DNA of 64,000 bases. Origin: Agrococcus sp. Marseille-P2731. Lineage in GTDB: Bacteria; Actinomycetota; Actinomycetes; Actinomycetales; Microbacteriaceae. The notes under the pieces were generated by a model that ran no database searches, was not told where the DNA came from, and saw nothing but the letters and a program-made list of their open reading frames with translations. The translations under genes were made by a program, and so were the position numbers. The first letter of the stretch is position 1, and the number at the start of each line of letters is the position of its first letter. The stretch covers positions 1,240,001-1,304,000 of the forward strand of contig NZ_FPEG01000003.1 of assembly GCF_900117395.1 (NCBI RefSeq), read 5' to 3'. Shown here piece after piece: positions 32,494 through 39,690 of this stretch.

Positions 32494-34068
32494 TCAGGCG
32501 CGGTGCTGCGCCAGGGTGCGCGCGGCCACCAGCGGCGCATGAGCGACGCTCACGGCGCGGATGCGCTCCACGGCCGCCGCGTCCGCGTGCAGTGCGCGCA
32601 GCGTGACTGCCTTGCCCGCGTAGATCGCTGCGCTCGGCAGCAGTCGCCGTCCGCGCGGGCTCACCCACCGAGGCAGGCGCCGCGCGGTGACTCGACGCAC
32701 CGCCGCGAGATCCACGCAGCGCAGGCTCTCGGTGAGGTACGTGCGCCGCAGCAGCAGCAGCTCGCTGTGCGGGTCGGTCGCGAGGCGCGCCAGCAGCACC
32801 CGGCAGACCGCCGAGAAGGTCGCGAGCGCCACGAGCGCCGCAGCACCCGCGAGCAGGATCGGCCAGGAGAGCCCCCAGGTCAGCGCCGCATAGGTGCTGC
32901 CCACGATCGCGATGGCGAAGATGGTCGTCACGAGCGTGGTCAGCAGCGGGGGTCGCCGCGCGAGCAGCGTGCCCCCTGCCGGGACCCGGCCCGGGAACGA
33001 CTCCCGGGCGATGCGCTCGACGACGCGGACGGGCAACGAGGGGAGCACGAGGTTCTTGCCGAGCTGCTCGTTCGCGTCCAGGGTCAGCAGCCAGAGGCGC
33101 GCGCGACCGCTGCACTGCTCGAGCAGGTTGCGCTGGACGACGACGCCCTGGATGGAGTCCTCGCGGAAGCTGCGCTCATGCGTGATCAACAGCCCGTGCC
33201 GGATGCGGAGCTCTGCACCATCACGCCGCACGGAGAAGCCGTGGTAGCGCAGCACGGTGCCGAGCGCGCCGAGCACGATGGCTGCGAGCCCCGCGAGGAT
33301 CGCCGCGCTGACCGGCTCGAGCCCGCCGACCACGCCGCTGAGCCAGCCCTGCAGGCCGAACTGCTCTGCCGCCTCCCACGCTCCGAACGCCAGTGCTGGC
33401 ACCGTGAGCACGGCGGCTCCGAACATGACGCTCATGACCGCGAGGTCCCAGGTCGAGGCGCGGTAGAGCAGCCGCTCTGTCGGCGAGGGCAGCTCGGCGT
33501 CGCCGCTCGCGAGCGGTTCGGAGTCCCCGCTCGGGTGCTCGGCCAGGGCAGGCGCCACCGAATCGATCGCCACCGAGTCGATCGCCACCACGGCGGCGGT
33601 CGCGCCGCCGAGCCGCGCGCGCTCGAGCACCTGCGCGATCGTCGCCGCGCGGATGCCGCGGATCTCGATCTGTGCCGCATCCTGCCCCGATTGCGCGATC
33701 CTGAGGTTCGCGAGGCCGAACAGGCGCAGCTGCCACTCGGTGCTGCGATCGACCGCCTGCACCCTGCTCCAGCGCAGCGTCTTGACCTTCCGATCGAGCC
33801 AGCCGGACTCCTCGATCACCGCGTCGGCGGTCACCGTGTAGCGCGTGAACCAGTGCGAGGTGACCGGCTCGGCGATCATCGCGACGACCAGCAGGGCGAT
33901 GATGACCGGCCCGATCCAGCGCCAATCGGGCGGCAGGAGCTGCACCAGGAGGGTCACCCCGAGCCCGCCGAGGGCGATGCCCACCGCGAGGGAGAGGTAG
34001 GCGGCGAGGATCGAGGCCCTCGCGCTGCGGAAGCCCTCCATCGCAGGAGTCGCCGGCGACTCAGGCAT
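32494..34068 (-). CDS. PH domain-containing membrane protein, candidate bacteriocin immunity/accessory factor
   Basis: A 524-residue YdbT-type protein: paired membrane segments near residues 20-45 and 50-70, then a first bPH2 domain with YTVTADAVIEESGWLDRKVK (about 75-94) and VQAVDRSTEWQLRLFGLANL. A second membrane pair and PH domain (FSVRRDGAELRIRHGLLITH) follow, with a third unit towards the end. ATG 34068 overlaps the preceding PH gene by 8 nt; the longer frame from 34119 lies within that gene. The partner and location match PH-domain proteins that give immunity in aureocin A53/lacticin Q-type clusters. Its paralogue at 176-2200 is not near peptide genes, so specialisation is inferred. Confidence 0.75.
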   Translation of the reverse strand: MPESPATPAMEGFRSARASILAAYLSLAVGIALGGLGVTLLVQLLPPDWRWIGPVIIALLVVAMIAEPVTSHWFTRYTVTADAVIEESGWLDRKVKTLRWSRVQAVDRSTEWQLRLFGLANLRIAQSGQDAAQIEIRGIRAATIAQVLERARLGGATAAVVAIDSVAIDSVAPALAEHPSGDSEPLASGDAELPSPTERLLYRASTWDLAVMSVMFGAAVLTVPALAFGAWEAAEQFGLQGWLSGVVGGLEPVSAAILAGLAAIVLGALGTVLRYHGFSVRRDGAELRIRHGLLITHERSFREDSIQGVVVQRNLLEQCSGRARLWLLTLDANEQLGKNLVLPSLPVRVVERIARESFPGRVPAGGTLLARRPPLLTTLVTTIFAIAIVGSTYAALTWGLSWPILLAGAAALVALATFSAVCRVLLARLATDPHSELLLLRRTYLTESLRCVDLAAVRRVTARRLPRWVSPRGRRLLPSAAIYAGKAVTLRALHADAAAVERIRAVSVAHAPLVAARTLAQHRA

Positions 34069-34597
34069 CGCCGGGCGCGTGCAGCGCACGCGTGACGAGG
34101 TCGCGGATGCGCTCGGCATCGGCGGGAGCGAGCGGACCGAGCTCCTGCTGGCCCGTGATGGTCGTGAACCGCACCGACATCAGGCCGAACGCTCGCTGGA
34201 TGGGGCCCTGCTGGGTCTCGACCGCGATGATGTGCGGCGTCGGCATCGTCGTGGTGGTGCGGACGAAGCGGCCGGACGTGATGTAGACGAAGTCGTCGGT
34301 GACCGTGTACGTGTAGAAGCGCTGCTCCCAGCGGTTGCCGACGGTGAAGTCGAGCGCAGCGATCACGACGAGCAGCGGCAGCACGCCCGCGAGCACGATC
34401 ATCGACGCGAGCTCGGTGCGGAAGATGGCCATGACGCCGAGCGCGATCGCTGCGAGCACGAGCGCGCCGATGGCGGTCATGACGTGCGACAAGCGCTGCG
34501 CCTGCGGCGGGCGGTGATGCTCGCCGGGTGCGCCGACGGGCGGGAGCGCTGAGGATCCGGCGAGCTGGTCGCGCGATGCGTCATCGGCGCCCTGCAT
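34061..34597 (-). CDS. PH domain-containing membrane protein (YdbS-like), candidate immunity/accessory factor
   Basis: A 178-residue protein with a disordered Pro/Gln-containing start, two membrane helices (about residues 42-62 and 66-88) and one bPH2 domain (FYTYTVTDDFVYITSGRFVR, then IIAVETQQGPIQRAFGLMSV). The segment QQGPIQRAFGL parallels QGPIERMFGL of the YdbS fragment at the window start. The start ATG 34597 is favoured because TACTGT ends 8 nt upstream (34606-34611, minus strand), giving a leaderless transcript; in-frame codons further up overlap that box. It forms a two-gene operon with the 524-aa PH protein. Confidence 0.75.
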   Translation of the reverse strand: MQGADDASRDQLAGSSALPPVGAPGEHHRPPQAQRLSHVMTAIGALVLAAIALGVMAIFRTELASMIVLAGVLPLLVVIAALDFTVGNRWEQRFYTYTVTDDFVYITSGRFVRTTTTMPTPHIIAVETQQGPIQRAFGLMSVRFTTITGQQELGPLAPADAERIRDLVTRALHAPGDA

Positions 34598-34605
34598 GGT
34601 CACGG

Positions 34606-34611
34606 ACAGTA
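34606..34611 (-). promoter_or_regulatory. -10 box of the PH-domain operon
   Basis: On the minus strand TACTGT ends 8 nt before ATG 34597, implying a leaderless mRNA. Confidence 0.45.
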
Positions 34612-34673
34612 GCACGGGGCCTCCAAGGGGTGCGTGCGAGAGGAACGGGTCGAATGCTGCGGCGAAGGCGCCG

Positions 34674-34706
34674 CACGGTCCCGCGCGAGGAGCGCGGGAC
34701 CGTGCG
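34674..34706 (-). terminator. Terminator of the 62-aa peptide gene
   Basis: A perfect 14-bp stem (GCACGGTCCCGCGC and its complement) with loop GAGGA starts 20 nt downstream of the peptide stop; it insulates the peptide gene from the PH operon. Confidence 0.85.
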
Positions 34707-34726
34707 AGCGGGGCGGTGCGCTCGGC

Positions 34727-34915
34727 TCAGCCGCCGATCTGGCGGAGGATGAACTCGATGGTCCTGGCGATGCTTGCGCCGTTCCGGGTGAAGTAGTTGT
34801 AGACCCGTGCCTTGTTGGCGTTGACGTAGGCGATGGCGCGGCGGACGAGCGCCGGCCCCTTCGTCCAGACGAGCTTGCCGAGCGCGGCGATGATCCGTGC
34901 GATGACTGCGAGCAT
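34727..34915 (-). CDS. Aureocin A53/lacticin Q-like leaderless bacteriocin (candidate)
   Basis: A 62-residue peptide, MLAVIARIIAALGKLVWTKG at the start and ending TIEFILRQIGG, with 7 Arg, 3 Lys and a single Glu (net about +9), one Trp and several Tyr. There is no leader. The order K-G-x-A-x-V-x-x-A-x-x-x-x-x-x-N-K-x-x-V-x-x-x-x-x-x-x-G, ending with a helix and IGG, parallels aureocin A53 (KYGKKAVSAAWKYKGKVLEW...) and lacticin Q, which are 51-53-residue leaderless peptides ending KIAGL or QILGIK. AAGGGAG precedes the ATG by 7 nt and a hairpin terminator follows. The neighbouring PH-domain operon fits immunity. No dedicated ABC exporter was found beside it. Confidence 0.72.
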   Translation of the reverse strand: MLAVIARIIAALGKLVWTKGPALVRRAIAYVNANKARVYNYFTRNGASIARTIEFILRQIGG

Positions 34916-34983
34916 GATGTACTCCCTTGTACGAGGTGGTGAGGTGATGCCGCTTGGTGCGACGACCTCAGCGTGCGGGAGTG

Positions 34984-35002
34984 CGGTGCCTCACCGGCAC
35001 CG
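34984..35002 (-). promoter_or_regulatory. Inverted repeat upstream of 62-aa peptide gene
   Basis: CGGTGCC-TCACC-GGCACCG is a perfect 7-bp inverted repeat about 70 nt before the peptide start. The same two arms occur upstream of the 52-aa peptide gene (32302 and 32364). It may bind the adjacent NarL-type regulator; this is speculative. Confidence 0.35.
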
Positions 35003-35070
35003 ACGAAGGGCGTGACTGCTCTGCTCCGTTCGACGGAGCGAGACCTACGACTTGCGGCGGACCGCCTCGG

Positions 35071-35730
35071 TCAGACGCCGACCTTGACCAGCCCGAGCTG
35101 GGCGCCGCGGATCAGCACCTGCACGCGATCGCGGACCTGCCACTTCTCCATGATGCGGCTCAGATGGCTCTTCACCGTCGCCTCGGCGACGAAGAGGGCG
35201 CCCGCCATCTCGGCGTTCGACATGCCGTTGGCCAGCAGGCGCACGACATCGAGCTCGCGCGCGGTCAGCTCCTCGCCTGCCGCGAGTGCTCGAGCCTGTG
35301 CCGGCGCCTCAGCGTCGCGCACTGCCGCGATCAGGTTCTGCGTCACCTGTCGCGAGATCGCGCCGGCACCCTCGTGCACGGCCCGGATGGCCTCGAGGAG
35401 CTCGTCCGGCTCGACGTGCTTGAGGATGAAGCCCGACGCGCCTGCTCGGAGCGCCGGGAGGAGGTACTGCTCGGTCGAGAAGGTCGTGACGGCGATGACC
35501 TTCGTCGACGGATGCGCCTCGATCACCCGCCGGGTCGCCTCGATGCCGTCCAGGATCGGCATCTGCATGTCCATCAGCACGACGTCCGGCCGCAGTGCGC
35601 GCGCCTGCGTGACCGCAGCGGAGCCGTCGGCAGCGAGACCGACCAGCTCCATGTCGTCAGCGCCCTCGATGAAGATCGACAGCGCGCGCTGCATGAGCGG
35701 CTGATCATCTGCGACGAGGACGCGGATCAT
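35071..35730 (-). CDS. NarL/LuxR-family response regulator
   Basis: A 219-residue two-component regulator. The receiver domain has the acidic pair D8/D9, phospho-acceptor Asp in VVLMDMQMPILDG (about residue 53) and the conserved Lys in FILKHV (about 103). The C-terminal LuxR-type HTH reads ELTARELDVVRLLANGMSNA and EATVKSHLSRIMEKW. TAGACT ends 6 nt before ATG 35730. It is divergent from the histidine kinase gene at 36057 and next to the 62-aa peptide gene, so it probably controls the peptide locus, as inferred from position only. Confidence 0.92.
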   Translation of the reverse strand: MIRVLVADDQPLMQRALSIFIEGADDMELVGLAADGSAAVTQARALRPDVVLMDMQMPILDGIEATRRVIEAHPSTKVIAVTTFSTEQYLLPALRAGASGFILKHVEPDELLEAIRAVHEGAGAISRQVTQNLIAAVRDAEAPAQARALAAGEELTARELDVVRLLANGMSNAEMAGALFVAEATVKSHLSRIMEKWQVRDRVQVLIRGAQLGLVKVGV

Positions 35731-35736
35731 GGCGGA

Positions 35737-35742
35737 AGTCTA
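35737..35742 (-). promoter_or_regulatory. -10 box for leaderless response regulator
   Basis: On the minus strand TAGACT ends 6 nt before ATG 35730. Confidence 0.5.
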
Positions 35743-35877
35743 AGGGCGTCGCGCAGGACTCCTCCGAAAGTCGTACACAGGCATCGCCTCGAGGCCGAAG
35801 CGAGGCGCGCGGGCGGCCATCATGCTGATCGATGTCGCGGCCCTCGCGACGTCTCGCCCATGACGACGGAGTCCGCG

Positions 35878-35982
35878 ATGTCCTTCCTCTCTGCACTGCT
35901 CACCCTCATCGAATCGGCGCAGCCCAAGTCGCCCGCATCCTTCCTGTGCACCGTCTTCCCGCTGATCTGCCGGCGCCGCTGA
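35878..35982 (+). CDS. Tiny peptide ORF with two Cys, hypothetical
   Basis: A 34-codon ORF, MSFLSALLTLIESAQPKSPA followed by SFLCTVFPLICRRR, with cysteines at residues 24 and 31 and a basic end. GGAG lies 6 nt before ATG 35878; an in-frame ATG at 35860 would give 40 residues. A short hairpin (35999-36015) follows. It sits in the divergent interval between regulator and kinase genes, where a signalling peptide could be encoded. Codon use is acceptable, but short ORFs in this GC range arise by chance, so it is only a candidate. Confidence 0.35.
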   Translation: MSFLSALLTLIESAQPKSPASFLCTVFPLICRRR

Positions 35983-35998
35983 GCGAGGGCCGGGCGGG

Positions 35999-36015
35999 GG
36001 AGCGGCCACCGCTCC
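35999..36015 (+). terminator. Short hairpin between tiny ORF and kinase gene
   Basis: GGAGCGG-CCA-CCGCTCC, a perfect 7-bp stem 17 nt after the tiny ORF; it could be a weak terminator. Confidence 0.3.
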
Positions 36016-36044
36016 GCAGCGCCGTGACGACATCCGGCCCCTGG

Positions 36045-36050
36045 CATGCT
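36045..36050 (+). promoter_or_regulatory. Putative -10 box for leaderless kinase gene
   Basis: CATGCT ends 6 nt before ATG 36057. Confidence 0.3.
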
Positions 36051-36056
36051 GAGCCC

Positions 36057-37238
36057 ATGCTCCCAGCGCTCGCACGCACGGTCAGCGCAGCGTTCGTCAC
36101 CCTGCCGATCTCGCGTCGTGCTCGCATCGCCCTGACGGTCTGCGGCGCGCTGCTCCTGCTGATCGAGGGCGTCGCGCTGCTGCTCCGCCTGGAGGGCAGC
36201 TCCTGGGAGAGCCTGCTCTGGGTGGTGGCCTCGAGCGTCGTGGTCGTGGTCGCCGCGTGGTGGCCGACGGTCGGCGCGCTGCTGACGCTCGCCTTCGCCT
36301 TCGCCTCCTCCGCCTTGGACTCGCTCGGCACGTTCCAGTTCGGCATCGCTATCGTCGCGGCGATCATCGCCCGCACCTGCTCGGCGTCGTTCATGGCCAT
36401 GACGGGCTTCGTCTACATCGCCTGGGCGGCGCTCGCGCCCGGTGGCGGGCTGGCGAACCTCACCTCCGTGCTGCTGACGAGCTTCAGCGCGCTCGTGGGC
36501 GCGGTGCTGCGCGCAGCGGCACGGCGCAGCCGCGAGCTCGAGGGCAGGCTCACGGCGCAGGAGTCGCTGCGACGGGCCGCGCTCGCGGCCGAGCGCTCGA
36601 GGATCGCCGTCGAGATGCACGACGTGGTCGCGCACGCGCTCACCGTGATCGCCATGCACTCGAGCGTGCTGGAGCGCTCAGAGGATCCGGAGCAGCGACG
36701 CAGCTCGCAGCGCGCGATCGGCGAGGTCTCACGGCGCGCCGTCGAGGACATGCGGACGATGCTCTCGGCGCTGCACGACGAGGGCGGCGCCGCCGACGGC
36801 TCCGCGAGCGGTGCGCTCGTCGCCGAGCCGGAGCAGCTGCTGGAGGCGCTCGCCTCGAGCCTGCGCACGGCAGGGATCCCCACAGAGCTGCGCGCACCCA
36901 TCGCGCTCGAGCTGCCTTCGCCGCTCATGCTCGCCGTGGTGCGCATCGCGCAGGAGGCGACGACCAACATCCTCAAGCACGCGCCGGGATCGGTCTCGGC
37001 GACCATCACGATCACGGTGCTCGCCGAGGCGGTGGTCGTGGAGGTCGAGAACACGCTGCCCGTGCTCACCGGGCCGAGCGCGCCCCCATCCGGCTTCGGC
37101 CTGCTCGGCCTGCACGAGCGCACGAAGCTGTTCGGAGGCGCGCTGCGCACCGGGTGGCAGGGCGACACGTGGCGCGTCCGGGCAGAGCTGCCGCTCGACC
37201 CCGAGTCGAACGGGTCGGCGACGTCGATCTCGGGCTGA
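36057..37238 (+). CDS. Sensor histidine kinase (HisKA_3, NarL-partner type)
   Basis: A 393-residue membrane kinase. About five or six hydrophobic segments in residues 15-160 form a membrane sensor without a large extracellular domain. The HisKA_3 dimerisation helix has the phosphorylated His in RSRIAVEMHDVVAHALTVIA (about residues 180-199). The HATPase_c domain shows EATTNILKHA (N box) and GFGLLGLHERTKLFGG (G boxes). Kinases of this class pair with NarL regulators, such as the divergent one at 35071. The signal is likely a membrane or hydrophobic one. Start 36057 is taken from the short CATGCT box; the longer frame to 35832 would overlap the tiny ORF. Confidence 0.9.
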   Translation: MLPALARTVSAAFVTLPISRRARIALTVCGALLLLIEGVALLLRLEGSSWESLLWVVASSVVVVVAAWWPTVGALLTLAFAFASSALDSLGTFQFGIAIVAAIIARTCSASFMAMTGFVYIAWAALAPGGGLANLTSVLLTSFSALVGAVLRAAARRSRELEGRLTAQESLRRAALAAERSRIAVEMHDVVAHALTVIAMHSSVLERSEDPEQRRSSQRAIGEVSRRAVEDMRTMLSALHDEGGAADGSASGALVAEPEQLLEALASSLRTAGIPTELRAPIALELPSPLMLAVVRIAQEATTNILKHAPGSVSATITITVLAEAVVVEVENTLPVLTGPSAPPSGFGLLGLHERTKLFGGALRTGWQGDTWRVRAELPLDPESNGSATSISG

Positions 37239-37278
37239 GCCAGGACGGAGGCACGGATCGCCGGTGCAGACCGGCGCG

Positions 37279-37435
37279 CTAGCCGAAGACGCCGCGGCCC
37301 GGCGCCGGGCTGGGCGTGGCGTCTGCGTCGCGCGCGGCCTGCGCCCCGCCGAGGAACCGACGGAGTTCGGCGCCCGAGACGACCTTGCCCGGCAGCGGAT
37401 CGCGCCGCAGGCTGCGGCCGATCCCGTCGAGGTCG
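37279..37435 (-). pseudogene. Truncated 3' copy of spermidine-synthase-like gene
   Basis: Read on the minus strand, this stretch encodes the last 51 residues of the gene at 38854-39684 ([20 protein letters not shown]... to ...PAPGRGVFG), then stops with TAG instead of TAA. Upstream of 37435 the similarity breaks off abruptly and no start or rest of the gene exists. It is one half of a direct repeat and not a working gene. Confidence 0.9.
37280..37435. repeat. 156-bp direct repeat, copy 1
   Basis: Identical to 38855-39010 except for one base (GCGTCGCGCGCGG here, GCGTCGCGAGCGG there). It starts inside the stop codon of the duplicated gene and ends at GTCGAGGTCG. Together the copies bracket 37436-38854. 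Confidence 0.95.
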
Positions 37436-37687
37436 CGCTCTCCACCGGCAGGCGTCGGGGACGCCTAGCGTGTGCGTGCCGAGCTGCCCATGCGGCCAGA
37501 CTCAACCGCCGCGATGGAATCCACCCGGGACTGCGCGCGTGGCTCTACAACGCCGCCGCAGACTTGACCACCGCCGTTCGTCGCAGACGCGGTCGATCCG
37601 TTTGGCCGATGCTCTCGCCCGCGGTGACGACCAATCTGGCTATGGGACCTCGCAACGGTGCGAGGTTGTGAACAGAAGGCGACAACC
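37436..37687. other. Non-coding left part of the inserted segment
   Basis: This 252-nt stretch follows the repeat. I see no gene. It contains a perfect 8-bp hairpin (ACCTCGCA-ACGG-TGCGAGGT, 37647-37666) 21 nt upstream of the secreted-protein start, which may be an operator or translational attenuator. Base composition here is mixed, lower in GC from about 37610 onward. Confidence 0.5.
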
Positions 37688-38626
37688 ATGCAGAACTTAG
37701 GCTCAAGACTGACTCTCGCGACAGTAGCTTCCGCTGGAACCATCGCATTGGCGCTCGGAGGGATTTCGCCAGCCTTCGCGGTTGAAGATGAGGTCGATAT
37801 CGTACGAATCGTCGCGGAGGTGGCTCCTGATCAGGGTGGGGTGGTCGCGGTACAAGCACAAGGCGACCGGCTGACCGCCGACGTGAACGGCGCGGTCGTG
37901 TCGATCCCCGATGACGGAACGGGAATCATCGACGTCGTGACCGAGGATTCGAACAGATTCTCAATCCCGCTTCCGAACGAGACCAGCATCACCTCCGCAG
38001 AGGTGATGGACGATGGCACTGTCGTCTACCCATCGGCGCACGGCGGCGGAGTGACGGTGCTCGTGCAGACCCTGGAGACTGATTCAGTGCGCGTGCAGAC
38101 GGTGGTCGAAGCGCCAACTGCGCCTGCGGAGTTCAGCTACGAGTTCGAGGGCGAGCTCGTGCCCGCGATCGACCAAGACGGCACGGTGGCCATCATCGAC
38201 ACAAGCGACTCCGAGCGTGCGCGAATCCTCGTCGTGGACGATCCCTGGGCTTTCGACGCCGAAGGTCATCAGGTAGATACCCACTACGAAGTGCACGGTC
38301 AGACGCTTGTCCAGGTGATCGAACCGGATGGGGATGCGGTCTACCCGATCGTGGCCGACCCTCGTTGGGAGTGGCGAGACTGGGGCTACGGTGCAACGTT
38401 CTCTCGTGGGGAAACGCGCAACATCGCAGACGCCGCTGGAGTCAGCTCGACATGCGGCGTCGTGGGCTACTACGCAGGAGGAGCTGGGATCGCCTGTGCT
38501 GCGATCGCAGGCTACGTGTTCGCCCAGGCGAACATCGCCAAGAGCAACCGGCAGTGCATCATCATTCAGGTCGTTCCTTCGCCGTCTGTCTGGCGGGTCG
38601 GCACCGCTCACGGCTGCTACGGCTAG
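37688..38626 (+). CDS. Secreted protein of unknown function in repeat-bounded insert
   Basis: A 312-residue exported protein. A signal peptide ([20 protein letters not shown], cleavage after AFA near residue 31) precedes a long beta-rich, acidic region with [13 protein letters not shown] short strands (about 35-235), ending in [12 protein letters not shown]. The VADPxW-type element is common in actinobacterial secreted proteins. The C-terminal 75 residues switch to a Gly/Ala-rich hydrophobic stretch with paired cysteines ([20 protein letters not shown]) and a basic end, resembling a helical-hairpin or bacteriocin-like tail. Codon use is less GC-biased than neighbours (for example GTACGA, TCAATC), suggesting recent acquisition. 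AGAAGG precedes the ATG. Confidence 0.75.
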   Translation: MQNLGSRLTLATVASAGTIALALGGISPAFAVEDEVDIVRIVAEVAPDQGGVVAVQAQGDRLTADVNGAVVSIPDDGTGIIDVVTEDSNRFSIPLPNETSITSAEVMDDGTVVYPSAHGGGVTVLVQTLETDSVRVQTVVEAPTAPAEFSYEFEGELVPAIDQDGTVAIIDTSDSERARILVVDDPWAFDAEGHQVDTHYEVHGQTLVQVIEPDGDAVYPIVADPRWEWRDWGYGATFSRGETRNIADAAGVSSTCGVVGYYAGGAGIACAAIAGYVFAQANIAKSNRQCIIIQVVPSPSVWRVGTAHGCYG

Positions 38627-38707
38627 CTTGCGCGGCGCATGGGGCGAAGATCGGTCCCATGCGCCTCCGGCTAACAGCCGGCCGCGGATCTGGCCTCGCT
38701 TCGCGGC

Positions 38708-38857
38708 GTGAGAAAAGCGGCACTGCTTGTCGCCATGCTGGCGACTGCGGCCGCCTGCCCGATCATCTCGCCCGACAACAGCTGGCACTTTTTCATGTTC
38801 GGCCTTTCGGCGGCGTGCAGCGCCTTCTGGTGCTGTGGCGGGAAGGTCCTGGCTTAG
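38708..38857 (+). CDS. Tiny Cys-rich lipoprotein-like ORF, hypothetical
   Basis: A 49-codon ORF from [23 protein letters not shown] at the start is a plausible lipoprotein signal with the Cys at residue 17, and later residues include CSAFWCCGG. Its TAG stop is the first three bases of the 156-bp repeat copy 2, so the reading frame is ended by the repeat boundary. It is entirely inside the inserted segment. Translation is unproven; no strong Shine-Dalgarno is visible. Confidence 0.35.
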   Translation: MRKAALLVAMLATAAACPIISPDNSWHFFMFGLSAACSAFWCCGGKVLA

Positions 38858-39684
38858 CCGAAGACGCCGCGGCCCGGCGCCGGGCTGGGCGTGGCGTCTG
38901 CGTCGCGAGCGGCCTGCGCCCCGCCGAGGAACCGACGGAGTTCGGCGCCCGAGACGACCTTGCCCGGCAGCGGATCGCGCCGCAGGCTGCGGCCGATCCC
39001 GTCGAGGTCGGGCAGCGCGGCGCCCGCGATCGCCACGACGTTCCCGAACCGGCGACCCTTGAGCATGCCGGGATCGGCGAGCGCCGCGACCTCGCCGTGC
39101 ACCTCGTGCAGCGCAGCGAGCTGGCGCTTCGCGAACGACAGCGTGCGATCGTCCGCGATGTTGACGATCACGACGCCCGCCGGGGCGAGCAGCTCGCGCA
39201 CGAGCGCGTGGAACTCCACCGTCGTCACGTGCGCCGGTGTCTGCGAGCCCGAGAACACATCCACCACCACCAGGTCGACGGCGCCGCGCAGCCCGGCGGG
39301 GAGCCGCGAGAGCTGCTCCCGGGCGTCGCCGTAGCGCACGCGCACGCTGGCGCCGCGGGGGAGCGGAGCGACCTCGCGCACGAGCTCCACCAGCAGCGGC
39401 TCGAGCTCGATGACCTGCTGCCGCGAGCCTCGCCGCGTCGCGTCCACGTAGCGGGGGATGGTGAGCGCGCCCGCGCCCAGGTGCACCGCGGCGATCGGCC
39501 CGGGCGGCAGCGCATCGATGACGTGGCCCATCTGCTGCACGTACTCGTAGACCAGCAGCTCCGGGCGATCGGGGTCGACGTGCGACTGCGGCGTGCCGTC
39601 GACGACGAGCTGCCAGCCGCCAGCGCCCGAGAAGCGCATCTCGGCGTGCAGGCCGCTCGCGAGTCGTCGACTGGGGGTGCTCAC
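38854..39684 (-). CDS. Spermidine synthase-like methyltransferase-fold protein
   Basis: A 276-residue protein with the SpeE-like fold: [43 protein letters not shown] and [20 protein letters not shown]. It resembles the gene at 29925-30839 and is closer to canonical SpeE in its active-site strand (DVFSG). It may instead be a member of the orphan SpeE-like group; no decarboxylase partner is nearby. GTG 39684 has GACAAT ending 6 nt upstream on the minus strand. The last 51 codons are duplicated at 37280. It is divergent from rpoB. Confidence 0.8.
   Translation of the reverse strand: MSTPSRRLASGLHAEMRFSGAGGWQLVVDGTPQSHVDPDRPELLVYEYVQQMGHVIDALPPGPIAAVHLGAGALTIPRYVDATRRGSRQQVIELEPLLVELVREVAPLPRGASVRVRYGDAREQLSRLPAGLRGAVDLVVVDVFSGSQTPAHVTTVEFHALVRELLAPAGVVIVNIADDRTLSFAKRQLAALHEVHGEVAALADPGMLKGRRFGNVVAIAGAALPDLDGIGRSLRRDPLPGKVVSGAELRRFLGGAQAARDADATPSPAPGRGVFG
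38855..39010. repeat. 156-bp direct repeat, copy 2
   Basis: The functional copy: it forms the 3' end of the spermidine-synthase-like gene. It matches 37280-37435 at 155 of 156 positions and has the same orientation. Confidence 0.95.
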
Positions 39685-39690
39685 ACCCTC

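Noticed and set aside
35860..35877. Upstream ATG for the tiny peptide ORF (40 codons)
   Set aside because: No Shine-Dalgarno or -10 box at a usable distance, whereas ATG 35878 has GGAG 6 nt upstream.
32125..35982. Lanthipeptide, lasso or sactipeptide cluster
   Set aside because: No LanB/LanC/LanM, lasso cyclase/protease or radical-SAM gene lies nearby, and the peptides lack leader sequences, so the leaderless-bacteriocin reading fits better.
37436..38854. Search for a transposase or integrase in the repeat-bounded insert
   Set aside because: None of the frames shows transposase, tyrosine or serine recombinase motifs; mechanism of insertion is left open.
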